Assembly (NCBI GenBank): GCA_030765045.1
Contig: CM060967.1
Span: forward strand, 125,595,412 to 125,659,411
Direction of reading: 5' to 3'
DNA from: Tenodera sinensis
Taxonomy: Eukaryota > Arthropoda > Insecta > Mantodea > Mantidae
Length of the DNA: 64,000 bases
Shown here one piece after another: positions 12,243 through 21,803 of this stretch. Positions within the stretch are counted from its first letter, which is position 1. Each line of letters opens with the position of its first letter. A program made the translations under genes and the position numbers. A model generated the notes under the pieces. The model made no database searches. It saw only the letters and a program-made list of their open reading frames with translations, and was not told the origin of the DNA.

Positions 12243-12712
12243 ACAACTACACAATTGTGGTTCACCAATAAACATCAAACAATGACATAAAACATAAATA
12301 AAACAATAAAAATGAATATAATAACAGTTTTCAGAATAATAATTTGTAAACTGTGAGGATTACAGGGTAAAAAAATTAGTACATCCAACTAATTCGAACC
12401 ACCTTCTCAGCAGACAGATTATTTGGGAGTCTTGCGCTCGTTCCAACTGAGCTACCTAGTAACGTGTGGGGTAAACATTCCGTTTAAGATGTAATATTCG
12501 CTGGTTCCAGTGAACATTTGCAAATATCAGCTAATTACGAATATATTAAAAGGCGATGTGATAACATATATATTAGTACTAATTCCATCGAGTGTTTAAC
12601 ATCCATGTTAAATACGCGGGTAGAACCTAGTAATGGGTTCGATGTTTTCATTTTGGAATATAAAATGCAGATTGCATAAAACTCGAGAGTAAGGGGCAGC
12701 TGACTCACCTGG
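12243..12712 (+). other. 3' non-coding part of mariner-like A
   Basis: This aligns with 21,804-22,290 of element B in reverse. It holds an ordinary AT-rich tail and ends in the inverted repeat. A short tRNA-like string (tgcgctcgttccaactgagctacc, about 12,434) lies within it, but no folded tRNA gene is supported. Confidence 0.6.
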
Positions 12713-12714
12713 TA

Positions 12715-12900
12715 TAGTGAATTTTCTGGGAATGTATTCGGAAGTACTCTTCATTCTGGATGTCCTTTGCATAACTAATAAACTTAAAGGGGCAAACCAG
12801 ATACGGCAACTTGTTAAAACTAGAAAGTCATCTACATTTTTCAGAGTAAAACTTTTCTGAGATATTCCTAGTTATTTTTATGAATTATCCAATATTGATA
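12715..12900 (+). repeat. RX repeat, continuation after element A
   Basis: The sequence gaattttctggga..., ctctggatg-like and gagatattcctagttat matches RX immediately downstream of the mariner-like insertion. It is the other half of the copy at 7,690-8,188. Confidence 0.6.
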
Positions 12901-13440
12901 CTTTTATTAAATGGGAAGTTGTTCGCCCTTATAATGTTCTTGACATCCAAAGAGAATGAAATAGCAAAACTATCATCTAGCCACTTTGACCAGCGCCATT
13001 GTTACCAAAAATGCGAATTAAGAAGTGAAAACACCAACTTCCTCTTGTTTTATTTCTTCAAGTTTAAAGCAACCGTGGTGGCTAGGTTCAGTAATCAGAG
13101 ATAAATTGCTCATGAACGCACTCTTGCTACATGTCAGAAAATATTCACGACAGATCATTGTAATCGCGATCTAATTAGCTGAAACTAAGATTATTACATT
13201 CCCTTTCTCATATATATTTTATTCCTTAAAATATTCAGTCCAAAGAAACATAAAAAGATGACCAAATATTTTGTTTAAATATTTATTTACTTTACAATTT
13301 GAATGTTGATTAGGACAGTGGAACTATCCTAATGTGACAGCAAACATGTGTAAGTAATGAGTATTTTCCATTTCAATGACCTATAGGACACCCCATTTAT
13401 TAGTATCTGGGACTTAAGTAAACCGTTATTACTCCTGCAA
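12901..13440. other. Non-genic stretch, nothing recognised
   Basis: AT-rich, with only short frames and no motif. Confidence 0.5.
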
Positions 13441-13534
13441 GAATCCGATGAACGATGAATGATGATGATGATGGTGAAGATGATGATTATGGAATTTTTA
13501 AGGGTTCTCAACTACTTGGTCATCAGCGCCCTTA
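13441..13534 (-). repeat. Terminal hairpin module 1 with (ATC)n tail
   Basis: On the minus strand agggcgctgatgaccaagta is followed by gttgagaaccctt and then an atc/cat-rich tail. This is the same module as at 46.15, 62.58, 63.28 and 63.57 kb; one stem arm is partly mismatched here. Confidence 0.55.
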
Positions 13535-13759
13535 TAAAGTGTATCATGTAAAAAACAAGAGAGAAGTTCAGATATAAAATAAAAATACTACTTAAAAAGC
13601 ATATGTACATAAATATACCAAACAAAGAAGCAAAGCTATAATAAAAATGAAGTTAGAAAAAAATCGCGCTTGTATGTAATTTAGGTATTGAGAATTCTAA
13701 ACCTTACGTTTAAGTTTTCGATTGCTAAAAAGTCAGAACTATTTTGGCCGCTTGTTTAT

Positions 13760-14440
13760 CGTCCGTCAAGATCTGTGCAACACTGTCAGGCAGTGGCAAG
13801 CTATGTTAGCGAAACACACTCTATCAGTACATGATGGACCTACTAAGGGTTGCCGCACAACGGACAGACAAGAGCAGGACCCACCTTAAAAGGGTAACCA
13901 TGCGTATAATTGCAGTGGCCAATACATAACCGAGCCAAAATCATCTCGCAATGAGATACTTGAGAGGCGGTTACCCAGTTTATCGAAATTTCTTTCTCTG
14001 TTCAAAGCTTAGTACCGCGGAGTTGACCACTCTTCTATCCAGAACGACAGCACTGCTCTCTGCACTTAAGTCAAAGTTTTTCCGTACTAATACGAGAGAT
14101 GGTAATGCTGGTTTCTGTGGTGGTTGCCCTTGCTTCAATTCCGCTATTGCATTTCTCTGCAAACCTAGGTGTTTAGGAATCAATATACATACGACGTTAA
14201 CGCCAGAAGCGTGTGAAACATGGAGGGCATTCTGGATACGCTATACAATAGGATGGTAGATGTACTGCACACGAAGGTTCTGAGATGCACTAAGAGAATC
14301 ACTCAATATTAGGCAGTCACCTAATTTGTAACAGCGAACATATAAAACGGCTCGGTAGGTAGCATTATAAATAGAAGAAACTATGAAAACCGGATGTATG
14401 ACGTTCGGCTCCATAAACATAAGATCGTCCAAACCCGTTC
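13760..14440 (-). pseudogene. I-type LINE 3' fragment: RNase H and post-RNase H region
   Basis: On the minus strand CLILSDSLSASQNL (14,240-14,340) and VYRIQNALH precede an IPKHLGLQRNAIAE stretch, reading as the decayed WxPGHxGIxGNExAD block of LINE-encoded RNase H. Further 3', in another frame, ILARLCIGHCNYTHGYPF is followed by a short Cys cluster, the conserved tail of I-clade ORF2. There are several frameshifts. Confidence 0.6.
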
Positions 14441-14520
14441 AGTCCTAATGGCCTTGTTTTCGACGGGGCCTTAAGCCACATACACTCACTCACTCAGTCA
14501 CTCACACACCCACTCACATT
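14441..14520 (+). repeat. Terminal hairpin module 2 with (ACTC)n tail
   Basis: The sequence gtcctaatggccttgttttcgacggggcc is a diverged form of the module gggccctaatgacctagttgtcgacgggccc. It is followed by cactcactcactcagtcactcac. Confidence 0.5.
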
Positions 14521-15540
14521 ACAGCCCCATTGTTGCTCCTAGATGCAAGATTGTAGATTAAATGTGTAGCCTTAAAAAAAAAACTCAGAGAGCCATGTGC
14601 TGATACTAGTATATACAACCATCGTAGACTTGTGGTATACGGCCATCCAAAGATCTACATGGGACGTGGCATGCAACCAAGTGTAGTAGAGCCCTGCCCC
14701 TTGGGAACGATGTTACTCATTGCAGCAGCAAGCTCTTTAAGAAGCTCCAGGAAACGAAAATCTTCACGTGGGACTAAGGACGCTGTTTTTAGGGTCGGAG
14801 GTAAACGCAACGAGGATGACACGTACTCTTGCATGGTGGTGTTTGCGCTCTGTAACTGCTGTGCTACGGAAAAGGCCCGTAGGCCATGGCGGCCTATCCT
14901 GCGCCGGGGCCATTTTCATACCGTTCGGTACTAGCAGCTGTGCGAAAGACCTGACACGAGATGCAAAACTTCGAAACACGTTATTCACCATTATAACCTG
15001 CACCTGCTCCGCCTGGTTGTAGACAACCAGTTGTGCAAACTCCTCTCCTACCGCCCGTGGTTCAACGTACAAAAGTCCAACCAGAGAGGCTCAGTGTGGC
15101 TGACCATAAACCATTCTTACGAAATTGCCTTAAGTGCATTTAATAGAATACTGTCTTATACCACACCTGAGTAATTACCTCACACAGGATTTAAATTGAC
15201 TGGAAACCCAATATGTGAAGGCGCAAAAGCTGGGGTATTAATGCGGAGGTTAAGTAAAATCATTGATGATCCCTGACCTTGAAAATCCTTCCTCCGTCCG
15301 ATTTTCACTAAAATATTTGTTTCAGAACATTTTCCCTACTAAACGCATGCAAATTAGTTATGTAAACACCACGCACCACAGGTGGAAAACCGGTGAACGT
15401 TGACATTAAAAAAAATCATAACTAATAGCATGATAAACCTTGAAGAACACCAGAATACATATTTTGTAGATTACAAGCATAAATCGTGTGCTTCAGTATT
15501 TCTTAATTTCCAACCCAAACTTTTTAGGCACACCCATGAT
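14521..15540. other. Unassigned repeat-like stretch
   Basis: A 102-codon minus frame at 14,764-15,072 and an opposing 100-codon plus frame overlap within a locally GC-richer segment (ggccatggcggcctatcctg). I recognise no domain. It may be LINE-derived because LINE pieces flank both sides. Confidence 0.3.
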
Positions 15541-16290
15541 GATTAAAAACTGGCTGGACCCTTTATATGAGCTCCATAGCTCCACTTTAGTATTTCATAT
15601 TCCAAAAATGGCACTGAAGTGGAAAACAAGTGAAGTAAACTTGTACTGAGTAGTCGGAAAATTTCACGGCTGGAGTAAGAATTAAGGCCAGAGATTTCTG
15701 CCGGGCTTAAAAGTCGTGATCTGCTGGAGTTTTGAGGCCCAGGCGTTTCGTCCACACCTGCGTTTGGAATAATTTATTCCAGCATTCCAGCATTAGAGAA
15801 CAGATCGTACGGGTTCTCCTGTACGGTATGTTTATCTGCACAGCACCTAGCCGCTTAATGCGTCTATATCTGTGGAGTATAGAAGGTGTTCCAATATGTT
15901 CAAACTTTTGTCTCTGTGAGCATGGTTTCTCCCTGTATACCAAAGTTTGGATGCAGGAAGGGGACAGGAATAGGTGTTGGGGTGAGGCATTACCGTTACC
16001 CAAGGACGTCCTTTTAGCAGGCGGTAACTTTTCCTTCTACGGCGTGCTCTGTGGTCGTATTGACCTAGTGCCCGTACCAGTTTGTTGGTGTGGGAACTCA
16101 GTTTGGTGTGCATGGTTCGGGATCACTCCTTAACAAGTCCATGATGTAATGGAGTCCGGGGTGGTTGTGCAGGATGTAAGACGGGAATCTACGCCCGGTA
16201 TCATATATTGTTCTTAACGCCCTGTTCTGCACAGTCTGCAGCTTGCATATGGTGGAGGTGAGAGTCGTTTATGACTGGAGGTGCCGTATT
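15541..16290 (-). pseudogene. Jockey-like LINE 3' fragment, minus strand
   Basis: The minus strand encodes a region rejoining as KLQ-VQNRALR-IYDTGRR-SYILHN, then LVRALGQYDHRARRRRKSYRL. The same text is present on the plus strand at 45,080-45,300 and in a 3' piece at 37,815-37,900, so three copies of one LINE family are in the window. This copy keeps only the post-RT C-terminus and 3' untranslated region, and breaks at the palindrome at 16,268. Confidence 0.7.
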
Positions 16291-16387
16291 TATATGAGGG
16301 CCGCTCACAGGGGATTGGCTGCCCGCTCAAGCCCTGTCAATCCCCTGTGAGCGGCCCTCATATAAATACGGCACCTCCAGTCATAAA
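16268..16387. repeat. Perfect 50-bp inverted repeat with 20-bp spacer
   Basis: The left arm 16,268-16,317 and right arm 16,338-16,387 are exact reverse complements; the spacer is gctgcccgctcaagccctgt. The arms include cgtatttatatgagggcc. It sits exactly between a minus-strand LINE 3' piece and a plus-strand LINE 5' piece. Confidence 0.95.
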
Positions 16388-17290
16388 TTATTCTTTGTCG
16401 CACACCACTTCACCTCGAGACATCGAGCTGCCAACTTGGGAAATAGCTGCGCCAAGAAGAGGACTACACCGCCTATTCCTGCTACACCTGTAGCTAAGAA
16501 GCCGAGAAACAACACCATCAACACCGCCCCAGCTGGCTCGACGCGCTCCGAGGACCGAACGCCTCCACCCCCGGCACTCTCCGAGGAAATAACACTTCCT
16601 TCGCCTGTGGCCGCCACTTTTAGTGCCGTTGTTGTGGGCGTTCGGCCAGCTGCACCGCTACAATAAGGTGTCACTATCGTGGTGCCCCCAACGACACCTC
16701 ATATTGCCTCCAGTACGACCTCCCACGATGACGCCGCTTCTTCGCTTCCTGCTGGGGGCATGATCACTACACCGGGCAAGCTTGTTGCCCACTGAGGAAG
16801 CAGCCAACACCGGTTTTGCCGGCGGCCGAGGGCCGAGGGCCGAGGGCCGAGGGCCGAGGTGGACGCCAGTCAGCTGCCGGTTCGCCTGTCACAGGGCAGT
16901 GAATAACAAAGCCCTCCTGCTACCCAACAACCAGCCGCCGGACCAGACTACACAACCACCTTTCTCCAGAAGATCGAGGATATTCATGCGGAGGTGGTTA
17001 ACATCACAACCAGAATCACCGCCCTGGAGGAGGAGCTGTCCCAATCCAGGAGCTAGGTAGCCGGCCTGTCTGAGAGGATACAGCTTCTCTACCCATCCAA
17101 GGTCGACCTCAACCGCACAGAGAAGGCTCTGGAGCGGAAGATGAAAGAGCACCAGCTGTCGCTCCGAAGGCTAGTCAAGGAAGAGGTGGCAGCTCTCTTG
17201 GCTATATTGGAGGGGCGTCCTTCGCTTGATGAAATGCCCACACACCACGGGTACACTACACAACCAGCGCCGACTCATCATTGAGGACGA
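16388..17290 (+). pseudogene. LINE 5' region with ORF1-like coiled coil
   Basis: Frames at 16,436-16,666 (Pro/Ala-rich, starting MGNSCAKKR) and, in another frame at about 16,960-17,240, a helical Glu/Lys/Leu-rich segment (ITALEEELSQSR, then LSERIQLLYPSKVDLNRTEK) look like a LINE ORF1 N-terminus and coiled coil. An 8-bp tandem repeat (gagggccg, ~4 copies) lies at 16,828-16,860. GC content is much higher than the surroundings. Stops and shifts break it. Confidence 0.5.
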
Positions 17291-17640
17291 AGGAGGTGAT
17301 ATGCATTACCAAAGAATCCCAATACTTAACAACCTACTTCCTACACTACCACCTTGTCTTCCAAGGGCGTAATCAGGGCTTCGGTAATGTTTGCGTCCTT
17401 GCACCCAATTTCACCTGCCTTAGGCCCAAGTGGCCAGCCGATATACCTGCACCCTGAATCCGCAGGTGCTTTATGCGGTACTGCCGGATATCCTTCCCTG
17501 AATTCTCGCCGGCGGAGGTTTTTTAGTGGAGTAGTACCTTCGGGTGAAGCCCACAGTCCCCCTCTGTGCCATACCAGGGCATGGGGCTCGGCAAATGGAT
17601 TTTTCCTCCACTTGAAAAAAAAATAATAATGAGAGTGAAT
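17291..17640 (+). mobile_element. Probable LINE 3' end with A-rich tail
   Basis: A GC-moderate, low-coding segment ends in cttgaaaaaaaaataataat and then gagtgaatgaatgag. That is a typical poly(A)/short-repeat end of a non-LTR element on the plus strand. Confidence 0.45.
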
Positions 17641-17997
17641 GAATGAGTATAAATATGTAAATATTGCATATATGTATAAAAAACAAACCAAGTGGAACAT
17701 AACCAGAGCTAGGACAAATATCCACTGAGCGGGGAATCAACGTAACAACCTTCTACTTAGTACACGTGACGTCATACTGAACACACGGATCCAGGGGTAT
17801 ACAGTTGACAGTCAGTAGTACACTGTAGTACTGGCGGCAGAGTTGGTCGGTCTGTGTGTACGTTCTGTTCTGCGCTCTACAAAGTTCAGTATGTTGAATC
17901 ATCATGTGGAACAATTTGGTACAAATAATTTCACCCTGAATGGAGAAAATGTACAATGTTTATACAATTTTGGCAACATATGTATACGTCTACTACG
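17641..17997 (+). other. Unassigned; possible decayed DNA-transposon N-terminus
   Basis: A short frame at about 17,890-17,960 reads HHVEQFGTNNFTLNGENVQC, which loosely resembles the EFG...F..G...C start of hAT-type zinc-finger proteins. It is too short to assign. Confidence 0.2.
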
Positions 17998-18260
17998 TAT
18001 AGTAACTAGGGGAAGTATTGTATTCCCCCCAAAAATTCCATGTCGAGGTTTCACCCGAAATATATGTTTTGAGGTCACCTGAATAAAGAAAGCGTTTTTA
18101 GAAAAAGGTCCATCTGTGTGTGTCTGTTGGCAGCATAACTCAAAAGTGAATAGTTGCGTAGAAACCAGAGTTGGTATACAAGTTTAATGTCTTTCAAGGA
18201 CGCGACTTTGAAGAAAAGCATCCGGACGACCGAGCTTTGCTCGGCGTTTTTCACCTCTGT
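17998..18260 (+). repeat. RX repeat, 5' half
   Basis: It begins aggggaagtattgtattcc, continues through agaaaaaggtccatctgtgtg and agcataactcaaaa, and ends near tgtctttcaaggacgcgac. Confidence 0.75.
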
Positions 18261-18439
18261 TTTTGTGAAATCTTCTTATTTTTTGGGAAAAAATACTTAG
18301 ATAAACCTAAAAGCAAAACGTTAACTAAATAAAAAAATTGATAACAGTCATTTCCCAGATAGAAGAGATATAGAAATATACAACTATTTCATATACACCA
18401 TCATTTCAGCTGAGAAAGTCTACTGCTGAACGCAGGCCT

Positions 18440-18895
18440 GCCCCATAGATATCCACCTAGTTTGAACTTTTCGTCGAGCATTTGTTCCATTATGGAGTTC
18501 ATTTCTTTGGTGCTGCGATTGACTCCAAGGCGTTAACACGTTGACCAAATTCCTTCAATTTTCCATCGAGTTCTTCCATGACTTTCTTAACCCCGGCCAG
18601 CCGCTCGTTAGTATTCTCCGATAGATCGATCTTCATATTGGACATTCCCGCCTTCATCTTTTCCGATCCGGAGTTGGACATTTTTCAATTTGGCTTCCAT
18701 TTTTGTTTCTATTTTGTCCATTTCTGATTGCATATTTTCATTCCGTACTTACACGTTTCAATTCGGCTTTCATGTTTGTTTCCACTGCCGCATTCCGGAA
18801 TTCACTTCATTCCCCATTATGTCCATCTTGGCTAAAATTTGTTTCATCAACTGTATCATATCGTGCTTTTCGTTGCACTACTGACACCAGTTATG
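18440..18895 (-). pseudogene. LTR-retrotransposon leader and gag coiled-coil fragment
   Basis: On the minus strand tggtgtcagtagtgcaac (about 18,875-18,893) resembles a primer-binding site like that of the LTR element at 29.06 kb. It is followed by frames with MIQLMKQILAKMD and, at 18,499-18,681, a charged coiled-coil (ERLAGVKKVMEELDGKLKEF). A short A/T-rich LTR end with aataaaaaataaag may precede it (18,894-18,970). Frameshifted and truncated. Confidence 0.45.
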
Positions 18896-18969
18896 ATTAC
18901 TTTACTTTTTTAACTATTCTTTATTTTTTATTAAAACACCGGAGCAACACTAAGCAAAAACATTGTTGA

Positions 18970-21200
18970 ACAATAACAAATGCTACTTGGAAGGAAAGCT
19001 TGTTGGTAAAGCCATGTAAATGTACTACTCATTTCTGTTTCAGTCACATAGAAAATTGTATGAATTGTTCCAAATTGTTCGTTAAAGTCGGAGTGCTGAA
19101 AGAAATGTGATTGTGTTTAGTAAACAAAAACGATAGAAAAATCGTGTGATTGTTATACGTTGCACTTATATTTCAGGTGTATGGAAAAATGTATGGATTG
19201 TTTGTAGAAGAGGGAGTAGTATGTTAGGTAATAGAAAATGGAGTAGACAAAACTATGTGAACGTAATACGTTGCGCGGTAAAATGGATTCCATAAAAACC
19301 TTCGACATGAAAACACTGGATATGTCAATTTTCATGGCGAACGGTCAACCGACTTTGGAGTTTACTCACTCTTCAACATACAATATGTATAGGTGTTGGT
19401 ATGTATTTAGTAGATGAACAATAGAGAATAACATGTGAATTGTTATATAAAACAAAAGTGAAAAATAGTATGAATGTAGTACCTTGTATTTCTGTTTCAA
19501 ACATATAGCAAATTGTATGAATTGTATGTTGAAGGGCGAGTAGTGGTGTCTCGTAAAGAAAGAATTAGTAGAGGAAGTCGTGTGAATGTAATACGTTGCA
19601 TTTATATTTCAATCATAGAATATTATATGAATTGTATGTTGAAGGGCAAACAGAGGATACATGAATGTGCTACGTAAAAAAAAAGCGAGTAGAAAACCAT
19701 TTGAAAGTAATATATTGTGTAGTAAAATTGTTACCATAAAAACTTTGTCCATGAAAAAATACATATACGTGCCGAATTTCGCGGTGATCGATTAAACGCC
19801 TTTCGGGATTAACAGTTACATATATACAAACATCCAAATGAATTTGATACCTAAATGTAAGTCGAGAAACCACTGTGAATGTGATATGAAGCATTTCTAT
19901 TTCAAACATACAGAAAATTGTATGACCTATTTGTAGAAGAGTGAACAGAGAAAGAGAGGTGAATGTGTTACCTAAAAGTGAGAGGAGAAAACAGTGTGAA
20001 TGTAGAGGCATTTCTGTTTCATACATACAGAACATGGTATGACTTATATAAAAAGTGGGGATAAAAATAATTCGTGGTGTAAAATCACGTTTTTTAATGA
20101 AAAATTGTTTATAGAAGGGTGAGTAGAGAAATAGATGTGAATTTGTTACCTAAAAGTGAGTAGAGAAAACACCTATTTCAAACATACAGGAAATTATATG
20201 ACTTATTTCTAGAAGAGTGAGTAGAGAAACAGTTATGAATGTGTTACCCAAAAGTAAGTAGAGGAAACAGTGTAAATGTAATACGTACCGTTTCTATTTC
20301 AAACATCCAAAAAGTGTATGACATATTTGTAGAAGAGTGAGTAGAGAAATAGATGTGAATGTGGTATCTAAAAGTGTGTAGAGAAAACAGTATGAATTTA
20401 ATATGTAGCATTTCTATTCCAAACATGCAGAACATTGTATAACTTACTTCTAGAAGAGTGAGTAGAGAAACGGATGTAAATGTGTTACCTAAAAGTGAGA
20501 GAAGAAAACAGTGTGAATGTAATACCATTTCTACTTCAAAAATACAGAACATGGTATGACTTATTATAAAAGTGGGGATAAAAATAATTTTTGGTATAAA
20601 CTCAGGTTTTTTATGGAAAATTGTTTATAGAAGAGTGAGTGGAGAAAGAGATGTGAATGTGTTACCCAAAAAGTGAGTAGAGAAAACTGCCAATGTAGTA
20701 TGCAGCATTTCTATTTTGAAAATACAAAACATGGTATGACTGAGTTTAAAATTGGGGATTAAACTGATTTTTGGTATAAAATCACGTATTTTATGGAAAA
20801 TTGTTCATAGAAGAGTGGTAGAGAAAGAGATGTGAATGTGTTACCTAAAAGTACTTTAGTAAAGAATCCACTGTGAATGTAATATGCATTATCTCTATTT
20901 CAAACATAGAGAAAATAAACTACTTATTTGTAGAAGAGTGAGTAGAGAAAGAGATGTGAATGTGTTACCTAAAAGTGAGAAGAGAAAACAGTGTGAAAGT
21001 AATAGCATTTCTACTCCAAGCATACAAAACATGGTATGACTTATTTTAAAAGTGGGGTTAAATTTTTTTCCCTGGTGTAAAATCACGTTTTTTATGGAAA
21101 ATTGTTTATAGAAGAGTGAGTAGAGAAAGCAATGTGAATGTGTTACCTAAAAATGAGTAGAGGAAACACTTGAATGTAATATGCATGGATACAAAAATTT
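18970..21200 (-). repeat. Diverged satellite array, ~120-bp and ~180-bp units
   Basis: The motif catttctatttcaaacatacag recurs at about 19,029, 19,488, 19,600, 19,890, 20,010, 20,165, 20,288, 20,410, 20,525, 20,705, 20,890 and 21,005. Late spacings cluster at 115-125 and 180-185 bp. Units include gaagagtgagtagagaaa and atgtgaatgtgttacctaaaagtga. Long units add aaaatcacgttttttatgga. The minus strand stays open over several units because the short period is divisible by three. Confidence 0.8.
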
Positions 21201-21534
21201 AACCGAATCTTTAGAGCAGTTTCTGAAATACTGTAAATATATACAAGAATTGCTCTGTAGAAGCGGGAATAAAAAGTGTTATTTTTTTATGTAAAATCGG
21301 GTTTTTTCGGGAATTACACCTATATAGATGAACTTAAAAATCAAAACCCTATCTGGATACAAAATTTAATGGAAATTGTTGGAGCCGTTTCCAAGTTAGG
21401 CGGAATATATTTATATATTTATATACCTTCAGATAACATTTGAACTGCCGCGAGGCGGGTAAGTAACGTAAACAAACAGACGAATGTTATGAATGAACGA
21501 ACCAATGCTTATTTACCTCCCGGGGTATATATAT
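21201..21534. other. AT-rich spacer with repeat fragments
   Basis: It contains an aaaatttaatggaaattgttggagccgttt motif of a type common in arthropod dispersed repeats, and tatatata runs. No gene. Confidence 0.4.
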
Positions 21535-21803
21535 ACAAGAATTGCTCGTTTGAAGATATTAGATTAGATAGATTTCTCCACCCTAAACTACCCTTTACAA
21601 GGAAAATTTTTCGAATATTTTGATTTTCTTGAAAATGACTTAAAGATCTTGATTAAAATCTTATATGTTTAACATAATTTTATGACAAATGAAATGTATA
21701 CTTTGAATTTTCTGGCTATAGTCTATGTTGTTCTGAATAATCTGGATGACTTTCGAATGACAAAAAATGTAGATCTTGCTAAGACACACAATTTATGCAT
21801 ATA
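21535..21803 (+). repeat. RX repeat interrupted by mariner-like B
   Basis: The sequence runs from gatttctccaccctaaac through gaattttctggctatag to cacaatttatgcata, then breaks at TA for element B. The RX sequence resumes at about 24,458 (poly-T and gtgacccattttgtcagtgg). The copy at 36,500 shows the uninterrupted order. Confidence 0.75.

Larger units (their letters stand above)
8189..12712 (+). mobile_element. Mariner-like element A with nested piggyBac-like insertion
   Basis: The element begins CCAGGTGAGTCAGCCGCG and ends with the inverse, GCTGACTCACCTGG. It is flanked by TA on each side (8,187-8,188 and 12,713-12,714), the target duplication expected of Tc1/mariner transposons. Removing the piggyBac-like insert (10,417-12,238) leaves about 2.7 kb, long for the superfamily because about 1 kb of non-coding sequence precedes the transposase and about 0.7 kb follows it. 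It sits inside an RX repeat: sequence on both sides rejoins as RX (gaaacgtata / gaattttctgg). Confidence 0.85.

Noticed and set aside
12420..12470. tRNA-like string cgctcgttccaactgagctacc
   Set aside because: Only part of a reversed tRNA 5' half; no complete cloverleaf or B box could be assembled.
19670..21086. Repeated minus-strand frames that look like a membrane-protein family
   Set aside because: They follow the period of the satellite, which is a multiple of three; no intact start-to-stop protein or splice structure.
18970..21200. CRISPR-like regular repeats
   Set aside because: Units are long, diverged and without unique spacers of constant size; the DNA is eukaryotic.
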